Positions 18,635 through 27,370 of a stretch of 64,000 bases of DNA are shown here, one piece after another. Made by a program: the position numbers and the translations under genes. The stretch is from contig NZ_JACCJZ010000004.1 of assembly GCF_013425765.1 (NCBI RefSeq), positions 124,001-188,000 of the forward strand, read 5' to 3'. How positions within the stretch are numbered: position 1 is the first letter of the stretch; each line of letters starts with the position of its first letter. Under the pieces are notes generated by a model. It searched no databases. It was not told the DNA's origin and worked only from the letters and a program-made list of their open reading frames with translations. The DNA is from Luteimonas deserti (GTDB lineage: Bacteria; Pseudomonadota; Gammaproteobacteria; Xanthomonadales; Xanthomonadaceae).

Positions 18635-18906
18635 GTGCGGACGATGCCGACGCGCGCATCGCCCAAGCCATCGTCGAGCTGCTGACGCAGCGCGACCCGG
18701 CCGCGTCGATCTGCCCGTCGGAAGCCGCACGGTGCCTGTGGCCGGCTCCTGCGTGGCGCGACCATATGGTCGAGGTGCGCCGGGTGGCGCTGGACCTGGC
18801 GGCGCGTCACTTCATCCTCGTGACCCGCGGGACGACGGTGGTGGCGGATGCCGCCGGATTGCGCGGTCCGGTGCGCCTGCGCAGGGGGCCTCGATTTCCA
18901 GGCTGA
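18631..18906 (+). CDS. DUF3253 protein, apparently with a CTG start
   Basis: A small protein (91 residues from 18631) easily missed because the frame has no ATG, GTG or TTG before an internal Met at 18766. The open frame carries the clear DUF3253 pattern: IAQAIVELLTQRDPAASICP, then SEAAR, WRDHMVEVRRVALDLAARH, ILVTRGTTV and GPVRLRRGP. The family is a winged-helix-like fold of unknown function, about 80-100 residues. CTG at 18631 overlaps the egtD stop (CTGA) and gives the expected family N-terminus (SADDADARIAQAI). No strong Shine-Dalgarno is visible, so coupling to egtD is likely. A decayed start is the alternative. Confidence 0.7.
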   Translation: MSADDADARIAQAIVELLTQRDPAASICPSEAARCLWPAPAWRDHMVEVRRVALDLAARHFILVTRGTTVVADAAGLRGPVRLRRGPRFPG

Positions 18907-18943
18907 AAGCGGGGTGCGTGTGGCTGCCGTATCGTGTCGTCCG

Positions 18944-19687
18944 ATGACGCCCCAGCCCGCCGAACACAACGCCGATCCCGCGTTTCCAAGCTCGCCCGCG
19001 TGCGAGCGCAACCGTGAGCCGATTCTGGCCGTATTGCGCGAGGTGCTTGCGCGGCGTCACAGCGTGCTCGAGATCGGCAGCGGCACTGGCCAGCACGCGG
19101 TCCATTTCGCCGGCGCCATGCCCTGGCTGCGCTCGCAGTGCTCGGACCGACCCGAAGCGCTGGGCGGGCTGCTGCCGCGGCTCCATGCGGCGGCGCTGGC
19201 GAACACGCCGCCGCCGCTCGCACTGGATGTCGCGGTGGGCCCGTGGCCGACCGGGGGTGGCGCGCGCTTCGATGCCGCGTTCACCGCGAACACGCTGCAC
19301 ATCATGGATTGGCCCGCCGTCGAGGCCTGCTTCGACGGACTCGACCGGACGCTCGCGGACGACGCGACGTTCGTCGTCTACGGCCCCTTCAAGTTCGCCG
19401 GCACCTGTACGAACGACAGCAATCGTGCGTTCGACGCGATGCTGCGTGCGCGTGACCCGCGCTCGGGCATTCGCGATTTCGAAGCCGTGGACGCATTGGC
19501 GGCTGACATCGGCCTGCGCCTGCAGGACGACATCGCCATGCCGGCCCACAACCGCTGTCTGATCTGGCGACGCGGGCGCGCCGAGGCCGGCGCGGACACG
19601 CCGGCCTCCGGTCACCCGGGACCGGCAGATGCCAGCCGCGGCGGATCGCCAGGTAACGCAGCGCGAAACAGCCGGTCGCACCCGTGA
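18944..19687 (+). CDS. DUF938 SAM-dependent methyltransferase-like protein
   Basis: A 247-residue class I methyltransferase fold protein of the DUF938 family. SPACERNREPILAVL precedes SAM motif I, VLEIGSGTGQHAV; later FDAAFTANTLHIM, FVVYGPFKFAG and a conserved end MPAHNRCLIWRRG. Family members end about there (near residue 211). Here a low-complexity tail of some 36 residues (ADTPASGHPGPADAS...) runs on into the oppositely transcribed TRIC gene. The substrate is unknown. Start ATG 18944 is chosen because family similarity begins a few residues later. Confidence 0.85.
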   Translation: MTPQPAEHNADPAFPSSPACERNREPILAVLREVLARRHSVLEIGSGTGQHAVHFAGAMPWLRSQCSDRPEALGGLLPRLHAAALANTPPPLALDVAVGPWPTGGGARFDAAFTANTLHIMDWPAVEACFDGLDRTLADDATFVVYGPFKFAGTCTNDSNRAFDAMLRARDPRSGIRDFEAVDALAADIGLRLQDDIAMPAHNRCLIWRRGRAEAGADTPASGHPGPADASRGGSPGNAARNSRSHP

Positions 19688-20219
19688 CCGCGACCGGCGT
19701 CGCCGGCCAGCCGAACGCATCGCCCAGCACCACGCATGCCGCACCGAGCAGCGCGGCCACCGCATAGAGTTCGCGGCGCAGCACGTTGGGAATCTCGGTG
19801 ACCAACAGGTCGCGAGCGATACCACCGCCGATGCCCGACAGCATGCCCAGCAGGACCGCACCCGTGGGTCCCAGGCCCGTCGCGAGCGCCTTGTCCGCGC
19901 CGAGCACGGCGAACAGGCCCAGACCGACGGCATCGAACACCTGCACCGGATTGCGCAACCGGTCGACCCGGGCGCCGAAGTAGAAGGTCGACAGACCGGC
20001 CAGAATCGTGACCGCAAGATAGCGCCAGTCCGCCAGCGCCGTCGGAACGAGGCCGAGCAGCGCATCACGCGCGATGCCGCCGGCGGTGGCGGCCGCGAAC
20101 GACAGCACCAGCACGCCGAACAGGTCGAGCCGCTTGCGCACGCCCAGCGTCGCGCCGCTGATCGCGAACGCGAAGGTGCCGACCAGGTCCAGCACCAGCA
20201 GCGGCCAGGCGGTCAGCAC
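19389..20219 (-). CDS. Trimeric intracellular cation (TRIC/UPF0126) channel family protein
   Basis: A membrane protein with six or seven TM segments in two UPF0126 repeats. Each repeat has the glycine-rich kink: ATAGGIARDALLG in the first and GIGGGIARDLLVTEIP in the second. Bacterial TRIC proteins form homotrimeric K+ channels and are about 200-210 residues. The family-like part ends near GWHLPVPG (about 19612), but no stop occurs and an Arg-rich tail of about 70 residues runs to 19389, antisense to DUF938. A GTG at 20219 is the best start (VLTAWPLLVLDLVG); no ATG lies nearby. It sits 31 bp after the indolepyruvate oxidoreductase gene, so they may be cotranscribed. Confidence 0.85.
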   Translation of the reverse strand: MLTAWPLLVLDLVGTFAFAISGATLGVRKRLDLFGVLVLSFAAATAGGIARDALLGLVPTALADWRYLAVTILAGLSTFYFGARVDRLRNPVQVFDAVGLGLFAVLGADKALATGLGPTGAVLLGMLSGIGGGIARDLLVTEIPNVLRRELYAVAALLGAACVVLGDAFGWPATPVAVTGATGCFALRYLAIRRGWHLPVPGDRRPACPRRPRRARVARSDSGCGPAWRCRPAGAGRCQPPMRPRLRNRECPSAGHAHAASRRTHDCCRSYRCRRT

Positions 20220-20250
20220 GGGCCCCGGCCGTCGGCGACGTCTACGCGGC

Positions 20251-23200
20251 TCAGGCGGCGACCTGGACCACGCGCAGCGGATTCGCCCACTCGCGCAGCA
20301 GCTCCGCCTCGCGCGCCTTGGCGGTGTGCAGGTGCGCCTCCTTGACGTGGCCGTAGCCGCGGATGTGTTCCGGCACGCTGGCGATCTCGGCGGCCAGGTC
20401 GACATTGCCGCCATCGAGCGTCTCGAGCAGACCACCGACGGTGGCTTCGTACTCCTTGATGAGACGACGCTCCATCTTCCGTTCTTCGGTGTAGCCGAAG
20501 ACATCGAACGCGCCGCCACGCAGGAAGCGCAGCTTCGCCAGCACGCCGAAGGCCTTGAACATCCACGGGCCGTACTCGCGCTTGATCAGCTCGCCCTTGT
20601 CATTTTTCTTGGCGAGCAGCGGCGGAGCGAGGTGGAAGCGCACGGTGTAGTCGCCCTCGAACTGCTGCTCGAGCTTTCGCCTGAAATCACCGCTGGTATA
20701 GAGCCGCGCGACCTCGTACTCGTCCTTGTAGGCCATCAGCTTGAACAGGTAACGCGCGGCGGCTTCCGACAGCGCGCTCGAACCCGATGCGCGCGCGTGC
20801 TCGGCGTCGCGCACGCGCTGCACGAAATCGGTGTAGCGCTTCGCGTAGGCGGCATCCTGATAGTCGGTGAGGAAGGCCGCGCGACGCGTGACCAGTTCGT
20901 CGAGCGAGCGCGACAGGCGTGCATCGTCGAGTGGCAGGAAGGCGACGTTGTCGGCGCCGCCGTGTTCCGGCACGTGGCGCAGGTCGGCTTCGTTGCGGGT
21001 CACGCGCGGCGCGGAGGTCGCGCCCCATTCGCTGGTCTCCCACTCGCCCGGCGGCAGCACCGGCAGCTCGTGGACCACGCGCTCGGCAGCGGTCGGCGCA
21101 TTGCGCACCAGGCCGGCCGCGGCACTGACCGCATCGAAATCGACGACCGCCAGACGCCCCCAGGCGAACGCGGTCTTGTTCATCTCGACCGCCGCGCCGT
21201 TGAGCTCGACCGCGCGCATGATCGCGTCGAACGAGATCGGCACCAGGCCGCGCTGCCAGGCATAGCCGAGGATGAAGAGATTCGCCGCGATCGCATCGCC
21301 CATCAGTGCGGTCGCGAGCTGGGTCGCGTCGATCTGCAGCGGTGCCTTGCCGCCGAGCGCGTGCTGGATCGCGGCGACGATGTCGGCCGCCGGGAACTGC
21401 ATGTCCGGGCGCGTGGTGAACGTGCCGGGCATCGCCTCGTAGGTGTTGAGCACGACCTGGGTGCGATCGCCGCGGATCTTCGACAGCGTCCAGTAGTCGT
21501 TGACGACGACCATGTCGCAGCCGAGCACCAGGTCCGCTTCGCCGGCGGCGATGCGCACGGCGTGGATGTCGGCCGGCGTCTTCGCGAAGCGGATGTGCGT
21601 GGTCACCGCGCCGCCCTTCTGGGCGAGGCCGGTCTGGTCGAGCACGCTGGAGCCACGACCTTCGAGATGCCCGGCCATGCCGAGCAGCGCGCCGATCGTG
21701 ACCACGCCGGTGCCGCCGACGCCGGTGATGAGGATGTTCCAGGGCTGCGAGAGATCGCTGGCGAACGTGGGCTGCGGCAGGTTGGCGAGCTTCTCGGCCG
21801 CCGAGACCTTCTTGCCCTTGCGCGGCGTGCCGCCGTGCACGGTGACGAAGCTCGGGCAGAAGCCCTCGACGCAGGAATAGTCCTTGTTGCAGTTGCTCTG
21901 GTCGATCTCGCGCTTGCGTCCGAATTCCGTCTCCTTCGGCAGCACCGACACGCAGAACGACTTCTTGCCGCAATCGCCGCAGCCTTCGCAGACCAGCGAA
22001 TTGACCACCACGCGCTTCTGCGGATCGGCGATCTTGCCGCGCTTGCGGCGGCGGCGTTTTTCGGTGGCGCAGGTCTGGTCGAAGATCAGCACGCTGGTGC
22101 CCTTGACCTCGCGCAGGCGCTTCTGCACCGCGTCGAGATCGCGGCGGTCATGGAACTCGACGCCGGACGGGAAGATCTCCGGCTTGGACCACTTGCCGAT
22201 GTCGTCGCTGACCAGCGCGATCACATCGACGCCTTCGCTGCGCACCTGGTGCGCGATCTGCGGCACGGTCAACGTGCCGTCGACCGGCTGGCCGCCGGTC
22301 ATCGCGACCGCGTCGTTGTAGAGGATCTTGTAGGTGATGTTGACGCCGGCGGCGACCGACTGGCGGATCGCCAGCGAGCCGCTGTGGAAGTAGGTGCCGT
22401 CGCCGAGGTTCTGGAACACGTGAGGCGTATCGGTGAACGCGGCCTGCCCGCACCAGGTGACGCCTTCGCCGCCCATCTGGGTGAAGGTGTCGGTGTCGCG
22501 GTCCATCCACGTGACCATGTAATGGCAGCCGATGCCGGCCAGCGCGCGCGAGCCTTCCGGCACCTTGGTGCTGGTGTTGTGCGGGCAGCCCGAGCAGTAG
22601 TGCGGCACGCGCGGGAACTGCGCGCGGGGCAGTGCCAGTTCGCCTTCCTTCGCCTCCATCCACTGCAGCACGTCGTGCATCTTCTGCCGCGCGCTGCCCT
22701 CGTCGGGCAGGTAGCGCAGGATGCGGCGCGCGATCACGCCGGCGATCGTCGCGGGCGTGAGTTCGCCGGTGCTCGGCAGGATCCACGCGCCGCTCTCGTC
22801 GTACTTGCCGACGATGCTCGGGCGCTCGCCTTCGAAGTTGTAGAACAGCTCCTTCATCTGGCCTTCGATGAAGCCGTGCTTCTCCTCGACGACCAGGATG
22901 TCCTGCAGCCCGCGCGCGAAGCTGCGGATGCCGACCGGCTCCAGCGGCCAGGTCATGCCGACCTTGTAGACGCGGATGCCGAGCGCGCGGCACGCGGCTT
23001 CGTCGAGGCCGAGATACTCGAGCGCGGTCAGCACGTCGAGATAGCTCTTGCCGGTGGTGACGATGCCGAAGCGCGCATCCGGGGTGTCCAGCACCATGCG
23101 GTCGATGCGGTTCGCACGCGCGAACGCCTGCGCGGCCTTGACCGCATAGCGGTGCAGGCGCATTTCCTGGTCCATCGGCGGATCGGGCCAGCGGATGTTG

Positions 23201-23961
23201 AGACCGCCGGACGGCATCTCGAAATCGTCCGGGGTGACGATCTCCAGCGCGAACGGGTTCACATCGACCGACATCGACGATTCCACCGTCTCGGCGATGG
23301 TCTTGAAGCCGACCCAGCGCCCGGTGTAGCGAGACATCGCCCAGCCGACCAGGCCCATGTCGAGGATGTCCTGCACGCCGGCCGGATTGAGGATCGGCAT
23401 CATCGCGCTGGTGAACTCACCCTCGCTGCCGTGCGGCAGGGTCGAACTGCGGCAGGCATGGTCGTCGGCGGCCAGCGCCAGCACGCCGCCATGCTTGCCG
23501 GTGCCCGCGGCGTTGCCGTGCTTGAACACGTCGCCGCACCGGTCCACGCCCGGGCCCTTGCCGTACCACATGGCGTAGACGCCATCGACGTTCGCACCTG
23601 GGAACAGGTTGGTCTGCTGGGTCCCCCAGACCATCGTCGCGCCGAGGTCCTCGTTGAGGCCGGGCTGGAACTTCACGTTGGCCTCGGCGAGATACTTCTT
23701 CGCGCGCCACAGTTCCAGGTCAAAGCCGCCGAGCGGTGAGCCGCGGTAGCCGGAGATGAAGCCACCCGTATTCAGGCCCGCGGCCGCGTCGCGCAGGCGC
23801 TGCATCAGCGGCAACCGCACCAGGGCCTGCACGCCGGACAGGTAGATCCGGCCCTCGGTGCGCGTGTATTTGTGTTCGAGCGTGTAGTCGGTATCAAGCA
23901 CGCCGTTGGTCAGGCCGATATCGGCGGAGGCGGGCGAGGAGAGTTCGGCGGTGCTGGTCAT
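20251..23961 (-). CDS. Indolepyruvate ferredoxin oxidoreductase, fused alpha-beta-gamma type
   Basis: A 1236-residue thiamine-diphosphate enzyme that oxidatively decarboxylates aryl 2-oxoacids from Phe, Tyr or Trp breakdown to acyl-CoA. Order: a pyrimidine-binding domain (GFISGYRGSPLGGFD), the C-terminal part of IorA, a TPP-binding domain (GIGCHYM, MGGEGVTWCGQA, LGDGTYFHSG), an iron-sulfur Cys cluster (CEGCGDCGKKSFC ... NKDYSCVEGFCPS), and a 2-oxoacid:acceptor gamma domain (ITGVGGTGVVTIG ... DQTGLAQKGGAVTTHI). In archaea this is two subunits; the fused form is typical of proteobacteria. Start ATG 23961 (MTSTAELSS). The electron acceptor is probably ferredoxin but is not encoded nearby. Confidence 0.93.
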   Translation of the reverse strand: MTSTAELSSPASADIGLTNGVLDTDYTLEHKYTRTEGRIYLSGVQALVRLPLMQRLRDAAAGLNTGGFISGYRGSPLGGFDLELWRAKKYLAEANVKFQPGLNEDLGATMVWGTQQTNLFPGANVDGVYAMWYGKGPGVDRCGDVFKHGNAAGTGKHGGVLALAADDHACRSSTLPHGSEGEFTSAMMPILNPAGVQDILDMGLVGWAMSRYTGRWVGFKTIAETVESSMSVDVNPFALEIVTPDDFEMPSGGLNIRWPDPPMDQEMRLHRYAVKAAQAFARANRIDRMVLDTPDARFGIVTTGKSYLDVLTALEYLGLDEAACRALGIRVYKVGMTWPLEPVGIRSFARGLQDILVVEEKHGFIEGQMKELFYNFEGERPSIVGKYDESGAWILPSTGELTPATIAGVIARRILRYLPDEGSARQKMHDVLQWMEAKEGELALPRAQFPRVPHYCSGCPHNTSTKVPEGSRALAGIGCHYMVTWMDRDTDTFTQMGGEGVTWCGQAAFTDTPHVFQNLGDGTYFHSGSLAIRQSVAAGVNITYKILYNDAVAMTGGQPVDGTLTVPQIAHQVRSEGVDVIALVSDDIGKWSKPEIFPSGVEFHDRRDLDAVQKRLREVKGTSVLIFDQTCATEKRRRRKRGKIADPQKRVVVNSLVCEGCGDCGKKSFCVSVLPKETEFGRKREIDQSNCNKDYSCVEGFCPSFVTVHGGTPRKGKKVSAAEKLANLPQPTFASDLSQPWNILITGVGGTGVVTIGALLGMAGHLEGRGSSVLDQTGLAQKGGAVTTHIRFAKTPADIHAVRIAAGEADLVLGCDMVVVNDYWTLSKIRGDRTQVVLNTYEAMPGTFTTRPDMQFPAADIVAAIQHALGGKAPLQIDATQLATALMGDAIAANLFILGYAWQRGLVPISFDAIMRAVELNGAAVEMNKTAFAWGRLAVVDFDAVSAAAGLVRNAPTAAERVVHELPVLPPGEWETSEWGATSAPRVTRNEADLRHVPEHGGADNVAFLPLDDARLSRSLDELVTRRAAFLTDYQDAAYAKRYTDFVQRVRDAEHARASGSSALSEAAARYLFKLMAYKDEYEVARLYTSGDFRRKLEQQFEGDYTVRFHLAPPLLAKKNDKGELIKREYGPWMFKAFGVLAKLRFLRGGAFDVFGYTEERKMERRLIKEYEATVGGLLETLDGGNVDLAAEIASVPEHIRGYGHVKEAHLHTAKAREAELLREWANPLRVVQVAA

Positions 23962-24152
23962 GACGGAAGCTCTGGCAGGCGCACGGGCGCTGGCGGGCCG
24001 CCACGGGCGGGGGCGCGCGGCGGGTGTGGCTGGGGGAAGCGGCGCGGATTGTAACAGCGAGGGTCCGGGGAGGGCCCGATGAACGCGGCGCCGGGGGCGC
24101 CGCGCGGCTACAATGCAAGGGGGATACGACGGTGGATTCAGGGGGAAAACGA

Positions 24153-24791
24153 GTGAACACACATCTGCGACCGGGCCTGTGCCTGCTGTTGCTGCTGGCG
24201 GCGTCGGCGGTGCACGCCCAGCGTGCGCCGGCACCGGCGGAGTTCTATTTCGACGACGATGCGCGCGTGGCGGTGCCGCTCGTGGCGATTCCGGGCGAGG
24301 GCGACGAAGTCCACGGCCGGTTGCTGCAGCTGATCGACCGCAACGGGCGCAATGTCGATGTGGCCCGTGCCCAGCTGGCCCGGGCGCTGATGCGCAGCGG
24401 GCGCGAGGAAACCGGACGGGCGATGTACGCCCAGGTGCTCGCCGCGCTCCCGGCGCGTGCGCCGCTGCGCAGTTCGGTGCACTGGAACTACGGCTGGGAT
24501 CTGTCTCGCGCCGGCCATGCCGACGAGGCCGTGGCCCAGTGGGTGCTGGCCCTCGAAGGCCGTCTGGTCAAGCCCGCGTGGGCGCCGCCCACGCTGGCCC
24601 TGGGCCTGTGGCGGATGGGGCGCCGCGACGAGGCGGTGCAGTGGTACGCAGCCGCCGTGCGCACCGAACCCCAGCGCTGGAGCGATCCCGCGCAATTCCA
24701 GGCGCTGCTGCCCGACTGGACCGACGCCGAACGCGCCACGCTGCGCGATGTGCACGCGGCCTGGTTCGCCAACCAGCCCGCCTGGCCCTGA
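24153..24791 (+). CDS. Exported tetratricopeptide-repeat protein
   Basis: A 212-residue secreted or periplasmic protein. A signal peptide (hydrophobic about 9-20, cut after VHA) is followed by TPR-like helical pairs in residues 60-190: VDVARAQLARALMRSGREETGRAMYAQ, HWNYGWDLSRAGHADEAVAQW, TLALGLWRMGRRDEAVQWY. The GTG start at 24153 is chosen because ggggga lies 8 bp upstream and it begins the signal peptide; no ATG is near. No function is known. It is divergent from the indolepyruvate oxidoreductase gene and convergent with the ankyrin gene. Confidence 0.75.
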   Translation: MNTHLRPGLCLLLLLAASAVHAQRAPAPAEFYFDDDARVAVPLVAIPGEGDEVHGRLLQLIDRNGRNVDVARAQLARALMRSGREETGRAMYAQVLAALPARAPLRSSVHWNYGWDLSRAGHADEAVAQWVLALEGRLVKPAWAPPTLALGLWRMGRRDEAVQWYAAAVRTEPQRWSDPAQFQALLPDWTDAERATLRDVHAAWFANQPAWP

Positions 24792-24803
24792 GCGCCCGCG
24801 CGG

Positions 24804-25565
24804 TCAGTCCCTGGCTTCGACCGGGATGCCGCGCGCCACCAGCCACGCGCGCACGGTCTCCCGATCGCGCCGCGCGTCGGCCGACAGCACCTCGTCGCGG
24901 GCCCGGAAAAACGAGGGCTGGAACGTGTTTCCGGTCCGGTCCCGCGCGGTCGGATCCGCCCCGCTCTCGAGCAGGCGTACGACCCAGCCTGTGGCATTGA
25001 TGCGTGCGGCCTTGTGCAACAGGGTCGCGCCGAAGGAATCGGTGGCGTCGACCCGCGCACCGGCGTCGAGCAGCATGCGGATCGTGCGCTCGTTGCGCGC
25101 TTCCAGCGCATTGAACAGCGGGGTTTCCCCGTTCCTGCCGTTCGGGGCGTCCGGAGGGGCGCCGCGAGCGAGCAGCGTCTCGAGGTAGGCCGGGTCATCC
25201 TGCATCGCCGCGACGTGGACAGCGGTGTTGCCGTTGGATGCACCGGCGGTGGCGTCGGCGCCCGCATCCAGCAGAGTCTGGAACGCGCGGCGGTCGCCAC
25301 GCAGGATCGCGGCCTGGAGCAGGGGCGAGCCGTTGGCATCGGTCGCATTCGGGTTGGCCCCGTCCGCGACCAGGCGCCGGACATCGGCCGCATCCCCCGC
25401 GCTGGCGGCGCGCGACAGGGCCTCGGTGGCCGGATTCGAAGACGCATCGTGATTCATGCTGGTTCCTTGTCTGGCACAGGCCCCGCCGGCGACGAGGGCC
25501 AGCGCGATGCAGGCGATCGCTGGCCATCGCACCGCGACAGCGGACGTTCCGGCAACTCCCATCAT
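24804..25565 (-). CDS. Ankyrin-repeat exported protein, candidate immunity partner of the lipase
   Basis: A 253-residue protein. The N-terminal signal ends ALVAGGAC (Cys30), a weak lipobox, so it is either lipidated or cleaved near there. Residues about 50-225 hold five or six ankyrin repeats (DAADVRRLVADGANPNATDANGSPLL; RRAFQTLLDAGADATAGASNGNTAVHVAA; RTIRMLLDAGARVDATDSFGATLLHKAA). Start ATG 25565 with gaggg upstream. It is the next gene, 92 bp downstream, after the lipase on the same strand. Periplasmic ankyrin proteins paired with phospholipase effectors are known in interbacterial competition; an immunity role here is inference from context. Confidence 0.82.
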   Translation of the reverse strand: MMGVAGTSAVAVRWPAIACIALALVAGGACARQGTSMNHDASSNPATEALSRAASAGDAADVRRLVADGANPNATDANGSPLLQAAILRGDRRAFQTLLDAGADATAGASNGNTAVHVAAMQDDPAYLETLLARGAPPDAPNGRNGETPLFNALEARNERTIRMLLDAGARVDATDSFGATLLHKAARINATGWVVRLLESGADPTARDRTGNTFQPSFFRARDEVLSADARRDRETVRAWLVARGIPVEARD

Positions 25566-25657
25566 GGCGAGGGCCCTCAGGCGGTACAAGGCGTCAGGCT
25601 AGTCCGCACACTGCTCAGCCCACGTGAGGCCGGGTGAACGTACGGGCCGCTCGCGGC

Positions 25658-27361
25658 TCAACGGAACCAGTTCACCGGATTGAGATTCTCGCCGGCCCAG
25701 CGCGCGCCGTCGGCGATGCGATCCCCGGTCCAGCTCGCCGCCTCGCCGACCGCGCGGGCGCCGTCGGCAATGCGCTCGCCGGTCCAGGTGGCGCCCTCGA
25801 CGATGCGCTCTCCGGTCCAGTTCGCACCTTCGATGAGACGCTCTCCGGTCCAGGCCGCACCTTCGACCAGGCGATCGCCGGCCCACTGGGCGCCGTCACC
25901 CGCGCGGTCGAGCACCCACTCCGCCCCGTCCCCCAGCGTGTCGAGCCCCCATTGCGTGCCGCCGCCGACCGCATCGGCGACATTGTCGACGGCGCGGCCG
26001 GTCCACTCGACACCGCTGGCCACCGCGTCGAAGGGTGCATCGAGCCCGGTGCGGTCGCCGAGGTCACGCAGCACGCTGCCGCCCAGGTTGGCCACGTTCT
26101 CCACCACGTCGCCGGCGGTATCCAGCGTGTTGGCGACCACGTCGCCGGCGAGGCCGGTCACGCCGTCCACCACGTCACCGGCGATGCCGAAGCTGCCGTC
26201 GACATAGCGGCCGTTCGCGAAGTCGCCCTGCACCACGTCGCGGATCCCACTGTAGGCGTCGCCCAGGGTCGCCCGGCCGTCGCTGTAGAGGCCGCCGATG
26301 CCGTTGGCGAGCGAACCGAGCTGGTTGAGGTTGTGCTCGCCGATGTTCTCGAGCGTGCCGAGCACGAGGCCGAGATCGGTCCCACCGCGATCGGCAGGCG
26401 ACCGGGCGGTGTTCTCGCGCAGCGCCTGGACATACGACGTGTCGTCGCCGCCACCACCATGCAGGCCCAGCATGTCGAAGCGGCCCATGCCGGCCGGCGG
26501 ATCAATCCGCAGCTCATGGCCCACCGCGTTGGGTGGCGACAGCGGCAGCGGCACGTCCTGCTGGGCCAGGGTGAGCGGATCGCCGTCGACCACGTAGCGG
26601 CGGATCTGGCCGCTGTCGGCCAGTTCGCCACGTGCGGCGTTGGGATTGAAGCCGAGCGAGGCCAGGGTGTTGTTGCTCAGGCCGCTCGAATTGAAGGTCA
26701 CGCCCGGCACGTCCGCCGCGAGCATCGAAGCCGATGCAAGGCCGCCGCCCAGGGAGTGGCCGGTGATCGCGACATTGCCCGCGCCGAAGGTGTCGACCGC
26801 GAGATTGGCGAGCTCCATCGCCTGCGAATACTGCGCGGTCTCCATTCCGAGACCCTGGCCACCATTGGCGCGCGAATCGCCGCCTGCGCCCAGACCCCAG
26901 TTGTCCGTGCCGCGATAGGCCACGACGTACTGGCCCTCCGCGTTCTGGTAGATCGCCGCGTCGAAGCCGGTCTGCGGGTCGCGCAAGGCCCCCGGTGCGA
27001 TCGGGATCTGGTTGCCCTGCGCGTCGACCAGATGGCTGCCGTCCTCGCTGGGCGTGAGCCGGTTCCAGCCGGCCGCCTGCAGATCCGCCTCCGCCGCGGT
27101 GCCGGTGGCGCCGTCGGGTCCGGTCAGCATGTAGCTGTCGTTGGCCATCAGCGCGAAGTGCAGATCGCGCTCGGGCTGCGGATCCAGGCCGCGCACCGCA
27201 TCGGCGAAGCTGCCGTCGCCGCGCGGGTAGCCGGCGCTGGTATCGACGCGGACGGGCAGCGAGGCCGGCGTGGCCGGGCCCACGTACTGTGCGGGATCCA
27301 GCGCGAAGTCGCGGTAGGACTCGATGGAATTGCCGTTGCCGGAGAGCGGGGACAGGCTCAT
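25658..27361 (-). CDS. Class-3 lipase with C-terminal 11-residue amphipathic repeats, putative secreted effector
   Basis: A 567-residue protein with no signal peptide. Residues about 65-310 are an alpha/beta-hydrolase of the lipase_3 type: YVVAYRGTDNW, nucleophile Ser203 in GHSLGGG, likely Asp261 (DGDPLT) and His282 (GHELRI). The last 170 residues are built on an 11-residue period: GDVV at 395, 406 and 417, then EGA-WTGERI-type units with Trp at 453, 471, 482, 493, 504, 515, 526, 544 and 555 (spacing 11 or 18). That places all Trp on one face of a long helix. Such 11-mers mark lipid-binding helices (apolipoproteins, synuclein). ATG 27361 has ccagg upstream. The ankyrin gene follows. Confidence 0.8.
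   Translation of the reverse strand: MSLSPLSGNGNSIESYRDFALDPAQYVGPATPASLPVRVDTSAGYPRGDGSFADAVRGLDPQPERDLHFALMANDSYMLTGPDGATGTAAEADLQAAGWNRLTPSEDGSHLVDAQGNQIPIAPGALRDPQTGFDAAIYQNAEGQYVVAYRGTDNWGLGAGGDSRANGGQGLGMETAQYSQAMELANLAVDTFGAGNVAITGHSLGGGLASASMLAADVPGVTFNSSGLSNNTLASLGFNPNAARGELADSGQIRRYVVDGDPLTLAQQDVPLPLSPPNAVGHELRIDPPAGMGRFDMLGLHGGGGDDTSYVQALRENTARSPADRGGTDLGLVLGTLENIGEHNLNQLGSLANGIGGLYSDGRATLGDAYSGIRDVVQGDFANGRYVDGSFGIAGDVVDGVTGLAGDVVANTLDTAGDVVENVANLGGSVLRDLGDRTGLDAPFDAVASGVEWTGRAVDNVADAVGGGTQWGLDTLGDGAEWVLDRAGDGAQWAGDRLVEGAAWTGERLIEGANWTGERIVEGATWTGERIADGARAVGEAASWTGDRIADGARWAGENLNPVNWFR
25690..26180 (-). repeat. In-frame 33-bp repeats coding the lipase amphipathic tail
   Basis: Roughly fifteen 33-bp units encode the 11-residue repeats. 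The most similar run is 25780-25920, where units coding for EGAxWTGERxx differ by a few bases each, a sign of recent internal duplication. Towards the gene middle (26050-26180) the units are older and match only as protein. Confidence 0.8.
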
Positions 27362-27370
27362 GGCGTGCAC

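Noticed and set aside
20074..23739. A 1221-codon open frame on the plus strand
   Set aside because: It is antisense to the indolepyruvate oxidoreductase, is rich in Arg, His, Gly and Val, and matches no family; long antisense frames are expected at this GC content.
25690..26180. Possible CRISPR or minisatellite
   Set aside because: The 33-bp units keep the lipase frame and code a regular amphipathic helix.
25658..26200. XVIPCD secretion-targeting domain at the lipase C-terminus
   Set aside because: The GLxRIxxxD-type motifs and Gln-rich end of that domain are absent; the tail is 11-residue repeats.
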